NCBI RefSeq assembly: GCF_047807365.1
Contig: NZ_JBLOUI010000043.1
Coordinates: 1-18,930, forward strand
Source: Peptacetobacter sp900539645
GTDB taxonomy: Bacteria > Bacillota > Clostridia > Peptostreptococcales > Peptostreptococcaceae
DNA length: 18,930 nucleotides
Direction of reading: 5' to 3'
The notes under the pieces were generated by a model that searched no databases, was not told the origin of the DNA, and worked only from the letters and a program-made list of their open reading frames with translations. The first letter of the stretch is position 1, and each line of letters starts with the position of its first letter. The translations under genes were made by a program, and so were the position numbers. This document shows, piece by piece, positions 7,544-15,288 of this stretch.

Positions 7544-9160
7544 ATGGAAATAAAAAGATTTGAAGATTTAGACATAAATCAGAATATAAAGAAAGCAATA
7601 GCTGAAATGGGGTTTGAAGAGCCATCTCCAATACAGGCAAAGTCAATACCAGTAATATTAGAAGGTAAAGATGTAATAGGACAGGCTCAGACAGGTACAG
7701 GTAAAACTGCAGCCTTCTCAATTCCTATACTTGAAAAGATAGATCCAAATGATAGATCACTTCAGGCTATAGTACTTTGTCCTACAAGAGAGCTTGCTAT
7801 ACAGGTATCTCAGGAAATAAGAAAACTTGCAAAATACATGCAGGGAATAAAAACTCTTCCAATATATGGAGGACAGCCTATAGATAGACAGATAAAGGCT
7901 TTAAAAGGCGGTGTACAGGTTATAATCGGTACTCCAGGACGTACTATAGACCATATAAAAAGAAAAACAATAAAACCAGGAAATGTTAAGATGGTCGTAC
8001 TTGATGAAGCAGATGAAATGCTAGACATGGGATTCAGAGAAGATATAGAAACTATTCTAGAAAATGTTCCAGAAGAAAGACAGACTACATTCTTCTCAGC
8101 TACTATGCCAAAAGCAATACTTGAGCTTACTAAAAAATATCAGAACGAACCAGAACATATAAAAGTTGTTAGAAAAGAATTAACTGTTGAAAATATAAAA
8201 CAGTACTACATAGAAACAAGATCTTCTAATAAAATAGAAGTTTTATCAAGATTAATAGATGTTTATAATCCAAAGCTTTCTGTAGTTTTCTGTAATACAA
8301 AAAAAGGTGCGGACGAACTTGTAGGTGAATTACAGGGTAGAGGATACTTTGCAGATGCATTACATGGAGATTTAAAACAGGTACAGAGAGATATCGTAAT
8401 GGATAAATTCAGAAATGGTACTATAGATATACTAGTTGCTACAGACGTTGCAGCTAGAGGTATAGACGTTGATGATGTTGAATGCGTATTCAACTTCGAT
8501 TTACCACAGGACGAAGAGTACTACGTTCATAGAATAGGTAGAACTGGTAGAGCTGGTAGAGAAGGTCTTTCATTCTCATTCGTATACGGAAGAGATATGA
8601 GAAAAATGAAAGATATAGAAAGATACACTAAATCAAAACTTGAAAAACATCCAATACCTACAGTAGGCGATGTTGAAGAGAAAAAGGTTGGAGCATTCTT
8701 TGAAGAAGTTAAGAGAGTTGCCAACGAAGGAAAACTTGCTAAACAGATACAGTGGTTAGAAAACTTCTGTGAAAATGAAGATGTAGACTATTCAATGGTT
8801 GATATAGCTGCAGCACTTCTTAAATTAGCTATGGGTGAAGAAGAAAAAGAAGAAATAGTAGAAGAAAAACCTAAGAAAAACAGAAGAAGAGAAGAATCTT
8901 CAGGTGCCAAAGATGGTATGGTAAGATTATTCATAAATGTTGGTAAAAAACAGAGAGTACAGGCTAAGGATATACTTGGCGCAATAGCTGGGGAAGCTGG
9001 AATACCAGGAAAAACAATAGGTACTATAGATATATATGACAAATTTACATTTGTTGAAGTTCCTAAGAAAAAAGCAAAAACAGTAATAGAAAAAATGAAA
9101 AATAAAAAAATAAAAGGAAACAAATTAAACATAGAAAAAGCTAATAAAAAGAAAAAATAA
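7544..9160 (+). CDS. deaD: DEAD-box ATP-dependent RNA helicase with DbpA-type RNA-binding domain
   Basis: Unwinds RNA duplexes with ATP; relatives act in ribosome assembly, mRNA decay and cold adaptation. The 538-residue protein shows the Q motif (FEDLDI to PIQ), motif I AQTGTGKT (48-55), Ia PTRELA (80-85), TPGR (130-133), the DEAD box (154-157), SAT (185-187), ARGID (304-308) and HRIGRTGR (329-336). A charged linker (about 425-455) leads to a C-terminal DbpA-like RNA-binding fold (about 459-530, GMVRLFINVGKK to KLNIEKA) and a Lys-rich tail. That architecture matches DeaD/CshA proteins. Single-gene unit with its own promoter and a terminator shared with the convergent penicillin-binding protein gene. 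Which B. subtilis Csh paralogue it equals cannot be decided here. Confidence 0.95.
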   Translation: MEIKRFEDLDINQNIKKAIAEMGFEEPSPIQAKSIPVILEGKDVIGQAQTGTGKTAAFSIPILEKIDPNDRSLQAIVLCPTRELAIQVSQEIRKLAKYMQGIKTLPIYGGQPIDRQIKALKGGVQVIIGTPGRTIDHIKRKTIKPGNVKMVVLDEADEMLDMGFREDIETILENVPEERQTTFFSATMPKAILELTKKYQNEPEHIKVVRKELTVENIKQYYIETRSSNKIEVLSRLIDVYNPKLSVVFCNTKKGADELVGELQGRGYFADALHGDLKQVQRDIVMDKFRNGTIDILVATDVAARGIDVDDVECVFNFDLPQDEEYYVHRIGRTGRAGREGLSFSFVYGRDMRKMKDIERYTKSKLEKHPIPTVGDVEEKKVGAFFEEVKRVANEGKLAKQIQWLENFCENEDVDYSMVDIAAALLKLAMGEEEKEEIVEEKPKKNRRREESSGAKDGMVRLFINVGKKQRVQAKDILGAIAGEAGIPGKTIGTIDIYDKFTFVEVPKKKAKTVIEKMKNKKIKGNKLNIEKANKKKK

Positions 9161-9228
9161 TTAGCAATTAAAAAATTACAATAATAAAAAAGAAAAATAA
9201 AAAAACTTATATCAAAATATTAACATTA

Positions 9229-9268
9229 AAAAAGCTGTTGCAAATCGTACAACAGCTTTTTATTTTTT
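9229..9268. terminator. Bidirectional terminator, helicase / PBP
   Basis: AAAAAGCTGTTG (9229-9240) pairs perfectly with CAACAGCTTTTT (9250-9261) over a 9-base loop, with T runs on either strand. It lies between the ends of two convergent genes. Confidence 0.92.
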
Positions 9269-9285
9269 TATTTGTTTTTTTAAAA

Positions 9286-12042
9286 TTAGTTACCTTCTCC
9301 AGTATTATCGCCGGTATTACCACCATTATCAGGAGTATTATTTCCTCCATTGTTATTATTGGTATTATTATCTCCAGCGTTGTTATCAGAAGGATTATTA
9401 TTGTTGTTACTATTATTGTTATTATCATTATTTTCAGAGTTTCCGTTATTTCCTCCGCCAGAGTTACCACCAGCATTACCACCAGCATTACCACCAGCAT
9501 TACCAGTTGTATTATTCTGATTTTCTGCAGCAGTATCTTCTTTCTTTTCTGTAGAAGGAGCTGTAGTTACTCTAGTAGCGCTAGTACCATCTATAAACGC
9601 GGCATTAGAACCAGAAGATGATGCTCCTCCATCCTGAAGATTTATTTTAGTGAAGTATATTCCCTCTGGTTTATCAAAGTCTTTTTTCTCTAAATTCCGG
9701 TGAATTTTAGTCATTATTTTCTGCCAAAGTAGAACAGAAGAAGTACTTCCTCCACCTATATTTCTAGTTTTAACTATTTTACCTTCAGCATCTCTTACAC
9801 CTGCATCGTCAGCTATATATGTAGCACCAACATAGTATGGTGTATATCCAACAAACCAAGCTTCTTTAGAGCTGTTTGTTGTACCTGTTTTACCAGCTGT
9901 AGGCATTCCATTTGGAAGAGCTGCTTTTTTAGCAGTACCTTCATTTACAACAGCTTTTAACATGTCTGTCATAACATATGCAACCTGAGGATCGACAACT
10001 CTTTTCTTTTCTGGATTGCTATCTACAATTGACTGATGGTCAAATGATTCTATACTAGTAAATATTGTAGGCTCTATATACTGACCTCCATTAGCTAATG
10101 CACCATAAGCAGTCGCCATTTCAAGTGGAGATATACCATAAGTTAAACCTCCAAGTGTAAGTGCAGGGAAACGTCTATCTGTATTATTAGAATCTGTAGT
10201 AGCCTTATTATCTGCAAGTGATGTTATACCAAAGTTTTTAAGGTAATCTATCATAACATCAACACAGTCGTCATATGAATCACCAAGAAGCTCAGCAACT
10301 TTAACTGCAACTGTATTAGAAGATTTAGCTAAACCTAATCTTAAACTCATAGAACCACCACCAGCAGTAGTAGTTTTTGGATTCCATTTTCTATTTTCTT
10401 CAAATCTATATCCACCTCTGGCATCACTAAAAGCAGTTGCCTGTGTAATAGACATAGTATCTATTGCAGGAGTGTATATTGCAAGAGGTTTTATAGTAGA
10501 ACCAGGCTGTCTAGGAGTAGTAGCTCTGTTTAGAGTTTTTCTACCAGATATATTTCTACCACCAACAAGCCCTTTTATCTGACCATTTCTGTAATCTATT
10601 ATTACTGTAGCTGACTGTGGCTGAAGAACGCCATCAGGACCTACAATATTTCCAGGAAAGTTATTTGTATTTTTGTATTCAGATTCAATAGCTTCCTGTA
10701 TTTTAGGGTCTATTGTAGTATTTATTATAAGACCGCCGTTGTAGTACATATTTTCAGCTTCTTCTCTAGTATTACCCTGATCTATAAGTGCAGAAATAAC
10801 TTTGTTTTCTATTAAATCTTCTACAGAGTTAGAAACCTTATTAGATTCTTCAGGTAATTTTATAACTATTTCTTCAGCTAAAGCTTCAGTATATTCCTTC
10901 TGAGTAATGTACCCTAATTCTTTCATTTTAGCAAGAACAGTTTCCTGTCTTTCTTTAGCGTCTGGGTTATTTACAGCTTTTCTTATAACGATAGATGCTG
11001 TTTTAGCCTGTTTGTAAGTTCCTTCGTTTATAAGTCCCCATTCGTATAATTTATCTACCATTTTTAACTCAGCTTCAGTAGGTTCATCGAAGTCATCATC
11101 TTCAGTATTTACAAAAGTAAGTATACGATGGTCTAAATCTTCTTTTGTTTCAGTTCCATCTAACTTAGCACTCTTATAAGCTGAGTATTTTGAAGGGTTT
11201 TTAGTTGAACCAGCAAGAAGCGCAGATTCAGCTAAAGTAAGATCTTTTGCAGATTTATCAAAATATCCTCTAGCTCCGGCCTCGGCACCAGTTAAACCTT
11301 TACCAACGAAGAAGTTGTTTAAATATAATTCAAGTATATCGTCTTTTTTAAGCTTTTTATCCATCTCAATAGCGTAATACATATCTTTTATTTTACGAGA
11401 CATTGTTTGCTCAGTACTAGTTAAAAGCATCTTAGATACCTGCATAGTTATAGTAGAACCACCCTGCCTTTTACCAAAAAGTCTCATAACAACAGATCTT
11501 GCCAGACCTTTAGGATCGACACCTCCATGTTGGTAGAAACGCTCATCTTCTATAGATACTATAGCTTTTTTAAGATAAGGAGACATCTGTGATAGTGGAA
11601 CAGGGGTCTTCTTATTTACACTAGGTGCAGTAGACATTTTTTCTCCATTTGAGTATAAAAGTGTAGTAGTTACATAAGTTCTTTTGTTTAAATCAGCAAG
11701 TGTAACAGGTTTAACATCTCTAAGTGATGAAAACACTAAACCACCGGCAGCTGCACCTAATACAACAAATAGAACTAGGCATGTCATACCAAATACTTTC
11801 ACCTTAGAAAGTTTTCTTTTTTTCTTACCAGATGGAACTCTTCTTTTTCTTTTTACATTTGAAGAAGATGAATTCCTAACACTTCTAGATGAACTGCTAG
11901 AACCTCTACTACTATTTGAAGAAGAGCTACTACTGCTAGCTCTAGTAGCAGAAGAATTTCTAACAGACGTCTTTGAAGAAGAACTTGAAGAAGAGGCCTT
12001 TCTCCTTCTTATTTTATTATCACTATTATTGTCGTTTTTCAT
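9286..12042 (-). CDS. ponA: Class A penicillin-binding protein (bifunctional transglycosylase/transpeptidase)
   Basis: Polymerises lipid II glycan strands and cross-links peptides outside the membrane. In its 918 residues: a cytoplasmic Ser/Arg/Lys-rich tail (1-80), one membrane anchor (about 83-105), a GT51 domain with catalytic E165 (IEDERF) and GGSTITMQ (about 194-201), a long linker, and a transpeptidase domain with S515-T-I-K518, SSN (574-576) and KTGTT (718-722). The last 90 or so residues are a Gly/Asn/Ser/Asp low-complexity tail, likely exposed and flexible. Start ATG 12042 has AAGGAGGT at good distance. Transcribed alone and divergently from the ABC-F gene. All active-site residues are intact. 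Odd points are the Ser-rich start, a duplicated helical pair in the linker and a 12-bp tandem repeat in the tail. Confidence 0.96.
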   Translation of the reverse strand: MKNDNNSDNKIRRRKASSSSSSSKTSVRNSSATRASSSSSSSNSSRGSSSSSRSVRNSSSSNVKRKRRVPSGKKKRKLSKVKVFGMTCLVLFVVLGAAAGGLVFSSLRDVKPVTLADLNKRTYVTTTLLYSNGEKMSTAPSVNKKTPVPLSQMSPYLKKAIVSIEDERFYQHGGVDPKGLARSVVMRLFGKRQGGSTITMQVSKMLLTSTEQTMSRKIKDMYYAIEMDKKLKKDDILELYLNNFFVGKGLTGAEAGARGYFDKSAKDLTLAESALLAGSTKNPSKYSAYKSAKLDGTETKEDLDHRILTFVNTEDDDFDEPTEAELKMVDKLYEWGLINEGTYKQAKTASIVIRKAVNNPDAKERQETVLAKMKELGYITQKEYTEALAEEIVIKLPEESNKVSNSVEDLIENKVISALIDQGNTREEAENMYYNGGLIINTTIDPKIQEAIESEYKNTNNFPGNIVGPDGVLQPQSATVIIDYRNGQIKGLVGGRNISGRKTLNRATTPRQPGSTIKPLAIYTPAIDTMSITQATAFSDARGGYRFEENRKWNPKTTTAGGGSMSLRLGLAKSSNTVAVKVAELLGDSYDDCVDVMIDYLKNFGITSLADNKATTDSNNTDRRFPALTLGGLTYGISPLEMATAYGALANGGQYIEPTIFTSIESFDHQSIVDSNPEKKRVVDPQVAYVMTDMLKAVVNEGTAKKAALPNGMPTAGKTGTTNSSKEAWFVGYTPYYVGATYIADDAGVRDAEGKIVKTRNIGGGSTSSVLLWQKIMTKIHRNLEKKDFDKPEGIYFTKINLQDGGASSSGSNAAFIDGTSATRVTTAPSTEKKEDTAAENQNNTTGNAGGNAGGNAGGNSGGGNNGNSENNDNNNNSNNNNNPSDNNAGDNNTNNNNGGNNTPDNGGNTGDNTGEGN
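9464..9505. repeat. 12-bp tandem repeat inside the PBP tail
   Basis: TTACCACCAGCA occurs three times without mismatch (9464-9475, 9476-9487, 9488-9499), followed by a half copy (9500-9505). On the coding strand it gives repeated Gly-Gly-Asn-Ala units. Because the unit is a multiple of three, gain or loss of copies keeps the frame. Confidence 0.9.
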
Positions 12043-12072
12043 AAGTAGTGTACCTCCTTATTCTAAGACATT

Positions 12073-12081
12073 ATTATAACA
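12073..12081 (-). promoter_or_regulatory. Extended -10 promoter of the PBP gene
   Basis: Minus strand TGT followed by TATAAT (12081-12073) is an extended -10 element, about 31 bases before the start codon. No good -35 is visible, which is normal for this promoter class. Confidence 0.55.
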
Positions 12082-12136
12082 CAAATCTAAAATGTTGGGT
12101 ATTCTTACAGAAAAACAAATAAAGTGTGTGGAAGTC

Positions 12137-12168
12137 TTGAAATAAAGCGAAAAAAAATATATTATAAT
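12137..12168 (+). promoter_or_regulatory. Possible promoter of the ABC-F gene
   Basis: TATAAT at 12163-12168; TTGAAA at 12137-12142 is 20 bases away, longer than ideal. The leader would be about 75 bases, with no hairpin or upstream ORF that I can support. Confidence 0.4.
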
Positions 12169-12251
12169 GTAAGTCGGCAATTATTGCTTACAATTATATG
12201 TGAATATAAAAATTGATATAAAAAATAAAAAAAGTATTTAGAGGAGGAAAA

Positions 12252-13802
12252 ATGTTAGTAGTTGAAAATGTTAGCCATGGATTTGGCGCTAGGGTAATAC
12301 TTGAGAACGTATCATTCAGAATAAGAAAAGGTGAGCATATAGCACTAGTAGGTGCTAATGGTGAAGGAAAGTCGAGCTTCCTTAATATAATAACTAAAAA
12401 ATTAATGCCAGATGCAGGTAATATAAAATGGTCGTCAAGGGTTACAGTTGGTTATTTAGATCAGCACACAGTACTTGGAAAAGGAAAAACAATAAGAGAG
12501 GTTTTAAGAGAGGCATTCCAGCATATGTTCGATTTAGAGCAGGAAATGCTACAGATGTACGAAAAAATGGGAGATGCATCTGATGAAGAAATGGCTGCAC
12601 TTATGGAAGATACTGCTGAAATACAGACAATACTTGAACATAGTGGATTCTATACAATAGATGCAAAAATACAGGAGGTTGCAAATGGACTAGGACTTGG
12701 AGAAATAGGACTAGACAGAGATGTAACTGACCTTAGTGGTGGGCAGAGAACAAAAGTACTTTTAACTAAGTTACTTCTTGAAAACCCAACAATATTAATA
12801 TTAGACGAGCCTACAAACTACTTAGATGAAGAGCACATAGTATGGCTTACTAGATATCTACAGGAATACGAAAATGCATTCGTACTAGTTTCTCACGACA
12901 TAAGCTTCATAAATGATACTTGTAACGTTGTTTACCACCTTGAAAATGGTGAATTAAACAGATATAAAGGAAACTACGATGAATTTGAAAGATTAAACGA
13001 AATCAAGAAAAGACAGGAAGAACAGGCTTATGAAAAACAGGTTAAAGAAAGAGAAAAACTTGAAGATTTCATAGCAAGAAACAAAGCTAGAGTTGCAACA
13101 AGAGGTATGGCAAATTCAAGACAGAAACAGCTTGATAAAATGGAAATACTTGAAAGACCAAAAGAAAAAATAAAACCTACATTCAACTTTAGAAATGCTA
13201 GAGCAGCAGGAAAAATAATATTTGAAACTAAGGATCTTGTATTAGGGTACAATGAACCTCTTACAAAACCACTTAACTTCCAGCTTGAAAGAGGTAAAAA
13301 AATAGCTCTAAAGGGTATGAATGGTATAGGTAAATCTACACTATTAAAAACTCTTTTAGGTATGATAAAACCTTATGATGGGGAAGTTAAACTAGGGGAT
13401 TATTTAGAAGTAGGATACTTTGAACAGGAAAGTTCAACAGAAAATAACAATACTGCTATGGACGAAATATGGCAGGAATATCCAGGTCTTACAAACTATG
13501 AAGTAAGACAGGCTCTTGCAAAATGTGGATTAACTAATGAGCATATAACTAGCTTAGTAAGAGTACTTAGTGGGGGAGAAGCAGCAAAAGTTAGATTATG
13601 TAAGATAATGTTAAAAGACATAAACTTCCTAGTACTTGACGAACCTACTAACCACCTTGATGTGGATGCTAAGGAAGAGCTTAAAAAAGCAATAAAAGAA
13701 TTCAAGGGAACAGTGCTTTTAGTATCTCATGAACCAGAATTCTACATGGACTTTGTAGATGATGTATGGAATATAGAGGACTTCACTACAAAAATAGTTT
13801 AA
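12252..13802 (+). CDS. ABC-F family ATPase (YfmM-like)
   Basis: A soluble twin-ATPase of the ABC-F group; members bind the ribosomal E site and relieve stalled or antibiotic-blocked ribosomes. They are not transporters, and no membrane segment is present. In 516 residues: Walker A GANGEGKS (34-41), signature LSGGQ (161-165), Walker B with D185-E186; second domain Walker A GMNGIGKS (355-362), LSGGE (439-443), D463-E464. Between the domains lies a charged helical linker (about 240-318) of the kind that reaches the peptidyl-tRNA site. The sequence looks closest to Bacillus subtilis YfmM from memory. Strong GAGGAGGA ribosome site before ATG 12252. It may be a housekeeping translation factor or a resistance factor; the linker alone does not decide. 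It is followed 44 bases later by a DUF1461 gene in probable co-transcription. Confidence 0.93.
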   Translation: MLVVENVSHGFGARVILENVSFRIRKGEHIALVGANGEGKSSFLNIITKKLMPDAGNIKWSSRVTVGYLDQHTVLGKGKTIREVLREAFQHMFDLEQEMLQMYEKMGDASDEEMAALMEDTAEIQTILEHSGFYTIDAKIQEVANGLGLGEIGLDRDVTDLSGGQRTKVLLTKLLLENPTILILDEPTNYLDEEHIVWLTRYLQEYENAFVLVSHDISFINDTCNVVYHLENGELNRYKGNYDEFERLNEIKKRQEEQAYEKQVKEREKLEDFIARNKARVATRGMANSRQKQLDKMEILERPKEKIKPTFNFRNARAAGKIIFETKDLVLGYNEPLTKPLNFQLERGKKIALKGMNGIGKSTLLKTLLGMIKPYDGEVKLGDYLEVGYFEQESSTENNNTAMDEIWQEYPGLTNYEVRQALAKCGLTNEHITSLVRVLSGGEAAKVRLCKIMLKDINFLVLDEPTNHLDVDAKEELKKAIKEFKGTVLLVSHEPEFYMDFVDDVWNIEDFTTKIV

Positions 13803-13846
13803 TAAAAAAATAGAGATTAAAAACTAACTAAAACCTGGGTGATAAT

Positions 13847-14485
13847 ATGAAAAAGGTATTTATGAATATATGCTCTTTTTTAGTTACTATAGCTATAATT
13901 TCTACGGCTGCTGTAACTGCATTGAATTTTAGAGAAATATATTATATTGATGTATATAGACTAGATATTCCGGAAATGTCTGGATATACTGAACAAGAAA
14001 TAATTGAAAACTACAATTATTTAATAGACTATAATACTAGTTTTGATGATAAAGAATTTAAATTGCCAAGTATGAAATTCTCGAGAGAAGGTAAGATACA
14101 TTTTGAAGAAGTTAGAAATATATTTCACTCATTATACTACATAATGGGAATCGGGTTGTTAGCATTTATAGCTATTATTTATGAAGCATTTAAGGGAAGA
14201 ACAAAACCTCTTAAAAATGTACTAAAGATGTTAATAATTCTTCCAGTTATTGTTGCAATACCGATGATGGTGGCTTTTGACAAGGTATTTGTACTTTTCC
14301 ATAAGATAATGTTTAGAAATGACTACTGGATATTTGACCCAGTACTTGATCCAGTAATAAATATACTTCCAGAAGAATTTTTCTATCACGAGGCATTACT
14401 TATCGTCAGTCTAACTGTGATTATGTGGATAGCATTGCTTATAGCATATAGAATTTTTTCAGATAGAGTGGAAAAACAGAGCTAA
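13847..14485 (+). CDS. DUF1461 / TIGR01906 integral membrane protein
   Basis: An uncharacterised membrane protein of 212 residues. Four hydrophobic segments are visible (about 5-27, 93-112, 122-146, 184-204), with an extracytoplasmic loop after the first and a conserved stretch between the third and fourth: F-D-K-V-F-V-L-F-H-K-I-x-F-x-N-D-Y-W-x-F-D-P, then D-P-V-I-N-I-L-P-E-E-F-F. That stretch, together with the E-G-K-I-H-F-E-E-V segment near residue 80, is diagnostic for the DUF1461/TIGR01906 family seen in many Firmicutes. Function is unknown. It sits 44 bases after the ABC-F gene with a modest GGGTGAT ribosome site and no promoter I can see, so it is probably co-transcribed and ended by the terminator at 14522. 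Unlike the large housekeeping genes it uses CAA at least once. Confidence 0.85.
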   Translation: MKKVFMNICSFLVTIAIISTAAVTALNFREIYYIDVYRLDIPEMSGYTEQEIIENYNYLIDYNTSFDDKEFKLPSMKFSREGKIHFEEVRNIFHSLYYIMGIGLLAFIAIIYEAFKGRTKPLKNVLKMLIILPVIVAIPMMVAFDKVFVLFHKIMFRNDYWIFDPVLDPVINILPEEFFYHEALLIVSLTVIMWIALLIAYRIFSDRVEKQS

Positions 14486-14521
14486 ATTTAGTAAAAATAT
14501 AAAAATTGTTGATAAAAAATG

Positions 14522-14552
14522 GGACTGTTGTATAAACTACAACAGTCCTTTT
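14522..14552. terminator. Bidirectional terminator, DUF1461 / Cys-rich gene
   Basis: GGACTGTTGTA (14522-14532) pairs with TACAACAGTCC (14538-14548), with TTTT after it and six A before it. It separates two convergent genes and can serve both. Confidence 0.88.
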
Positions 14553-14577
14553 ATTATGTATTTACAAAAATAAAAAT

Positions 14578-14838
14578 TTATTTCTTTCTAGCAAGTTCAG
14601 ATATTTCGCTAAATTTTTTTATTATATAATCAAAGTTCTTTTTATTATGTGGCAACATACAGTTGCTACAGTCTTTTATTCCTTTTTCTGTGTATTTAAA
14701 ATTTCCACCGCAGTTTTCTCCTAAAGCATAAAGTGGACAGTAGCAGAATAAGCAGTTGAACTCATCTGGTTTGTCTGTTTTATGACATGGAAAAAATTCA
14801 CAGCTTTTGTGGCAGAAAAACTTATAATTTTCGCTCAT
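14578..14838 (-). CDS. Cysteine-rich small domain protein (probable metal binder)
   Basis: An 86-residue protein with nine cysteines (9, 13, 18, 29, 32, 34, 43, 57, 60) and several histidines. The core F-N-C-L-F-C-Y-C-P-L-Y and the later D-C-S-N-C pair match the cysteine-rich small domain family (Pfam PF04071 by recollection), found in clostridia and methanogens. The spacing suggests binding of zinc or an Fe-S cluster, but no member's role is clear to me. The C-terminal 20 residues form a charged helix. GGAGG lies just upstream of the ATG. It is a single-gene unit, divergent from the lnu leader and convergent with the DUF1461 gene. It is intact and carries no signal peptide, so it is cytoplasmic. 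Confidence 0.8.
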   Translation of the reverse strand: MSENYKFFCHKSCEFFPCHKTDKPDEFNCLFCYCPLYALGENCGGNFKYTEKGIKDCSNCMLPHNKKNFDYIIKKFSEISELARKK

Positions 14839-14872
14839 AATATCCTCCTAATTAATTTATAAGATAATAATT

Positions 14873-14902
14873 ATTATAGATTTAAAGTTTGATAATTTAC
14901 AA
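14873..14902 (-). promoter_or_regulatory. Candidate promoter of the Cys-rich gene
   Basis: Minus strand TTGTAA (14902-14897), 18 bases, TATAAT (14878-14873), about 35 bases before the start codon. It is back to back with the lnu promoter at 14921. Confidence 0.55.
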
Positions 14903-14920
14903 CGCTATTTTATAAATTTG

Positions 14921-14950
14921 TTGACATTTTATACTATCATAATATATACT
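14921..14950 (+). promoter_or_regulatory. Promoter of the lnu leader
   Basis: A consensus -35 TTGACA (14921-14926) and TATACT (14945-14950) with an 18-base spacer; TATATA at 14943 would give 16. Transcription should start near 14957, about 330 bases before the lnu start codon. Confidence 0.75.
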
Positions 14951-14984
14951 TATCTTAATTTTGAAAATGGAAGGAGGCTTACGA

Positions 14985-15005
14985 ATGTTCATTTTTGTAC
15001 GCTAA
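14985..15005 (+). CDS. Six-residue leader peptide upstream of lnu
   Basis: ATG-TTC-ATT-TTT-GTA-CGC-TAA encodes M-F-I-F-V-R. A near-perfect Shine-Dalgarno AAGGAGG (14971-14977) sits 7 bases before the ATG, as strong as that of any full gene here. Hydrophobic leader peptides of this size precede inducible macrolide/lincosamide resistance genes, for example the hexapeptide before msr(D). The end of this ORF (14996-15002) is also the 5' arm of the following hairpin, so a ribosome stalled on it would open that hairpin. The ORF and its ribosome site are seen; the stalling role is inferred. Confidence 0.7.
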   Translation: MFIFVR

Positions 15006-15063
15006 TAAACAACAAAAGTCGGTTTACCGCTCTACTCTGTAGGGATTTTTTGTCGTGCGTACA
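14996..15063 (+). promoter_or_regulatory. Leader hairpin overlapping the leader peptide
   Basis: TGTACGC (14996-15002) pairs with GCGTACA (15057-15063), and CAAAA (15013-15017) with TTTTG (15048-15052), enclosing two small hairpins: CGG-TTTA-CCG (15020-15029) and CTAC-TCT-GTAG (15032-15042). The segment 15021-15030 held in this structure can alternatively pair with the 5' arm of the terminator at 15169. Confidence 0.6.
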
Positions 15064-15069
15064 TATGCT

Positions 15070-15158
15070 ACACGTAAGTCAGATATTATATGATTATTGA
15101 TTTTGTAGTACTATATTAGATAATTTAGTATACAAGAGTATCATATTTTTTAGCGTGT
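15070..15158 (+). promoter_or_regulatory. Second leader stem
   Basis: ACACGTAA (15070-15077) pairs with TTAGCGTGT (15150-15158) with one bulged base, and inside it ATATGAT (15088-15094) pairs with ATCATAT (15140-15146). This brings the upstream hairpin close to the terminator and would help an antiterminator contact. The fold was judged by eye only. Confidence 0.45.
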
Positions 15159-15168
15159 CTTTTATGAT

Positions 15169-15208
15169 GCAGGTAAATACCCTTTGTGGAGCATTTACCT
15201 GCTTTTTT
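15169..15208 (+). terminator. Intrinsic terminator in the lnu leader (attenuator)
   Basis: GCAGGTAAAT (15169-15178) pairs perfectly with ATTTACCTGC (15193-15202), followed by six T. It stands after the leader promoter and about 80 bases before the lnu start, with no gene ending before it, so it should stop most transcripts early. Its 5' arm can also pair with 15021-15030 (GGTTTACCGC) upstream, which would prevent termination. Confidence 0.82.
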
Positions 15209-15288
15209 GTTGTTAAAAATTACAATAAAAATAAAGGATAAAATTTACATAGCTAATTTAAAAATTAGACTAAAAGAGGAGGTAAATA

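Noticed and set aside
9464..9505. CRISPR-like repeat
   Set aside because: Units are 12 bp, directly adjacent without spacers, and inside a coding region.
9207..9621. Open frames in other registers over the PBP tail
   Set aside because: They arise from the repetitive Gly/Asn codons of the real gene and lack ribosome sites.
14918..15100. A 60-codon open frame across the lnu leader
   Set aside because: It starts within the promoter, has no ribosome binding site and runs through the structured leader; the six-codon frame at 14985 has a strong site instead.
14996..15210. T-box leader upstream of lnu
   Set aside because: The conserved T-box sequence around AGGGTGGNACCGCG is missing and the downstream gene is not amino-acid related; the upstream ORF explains the layout better.
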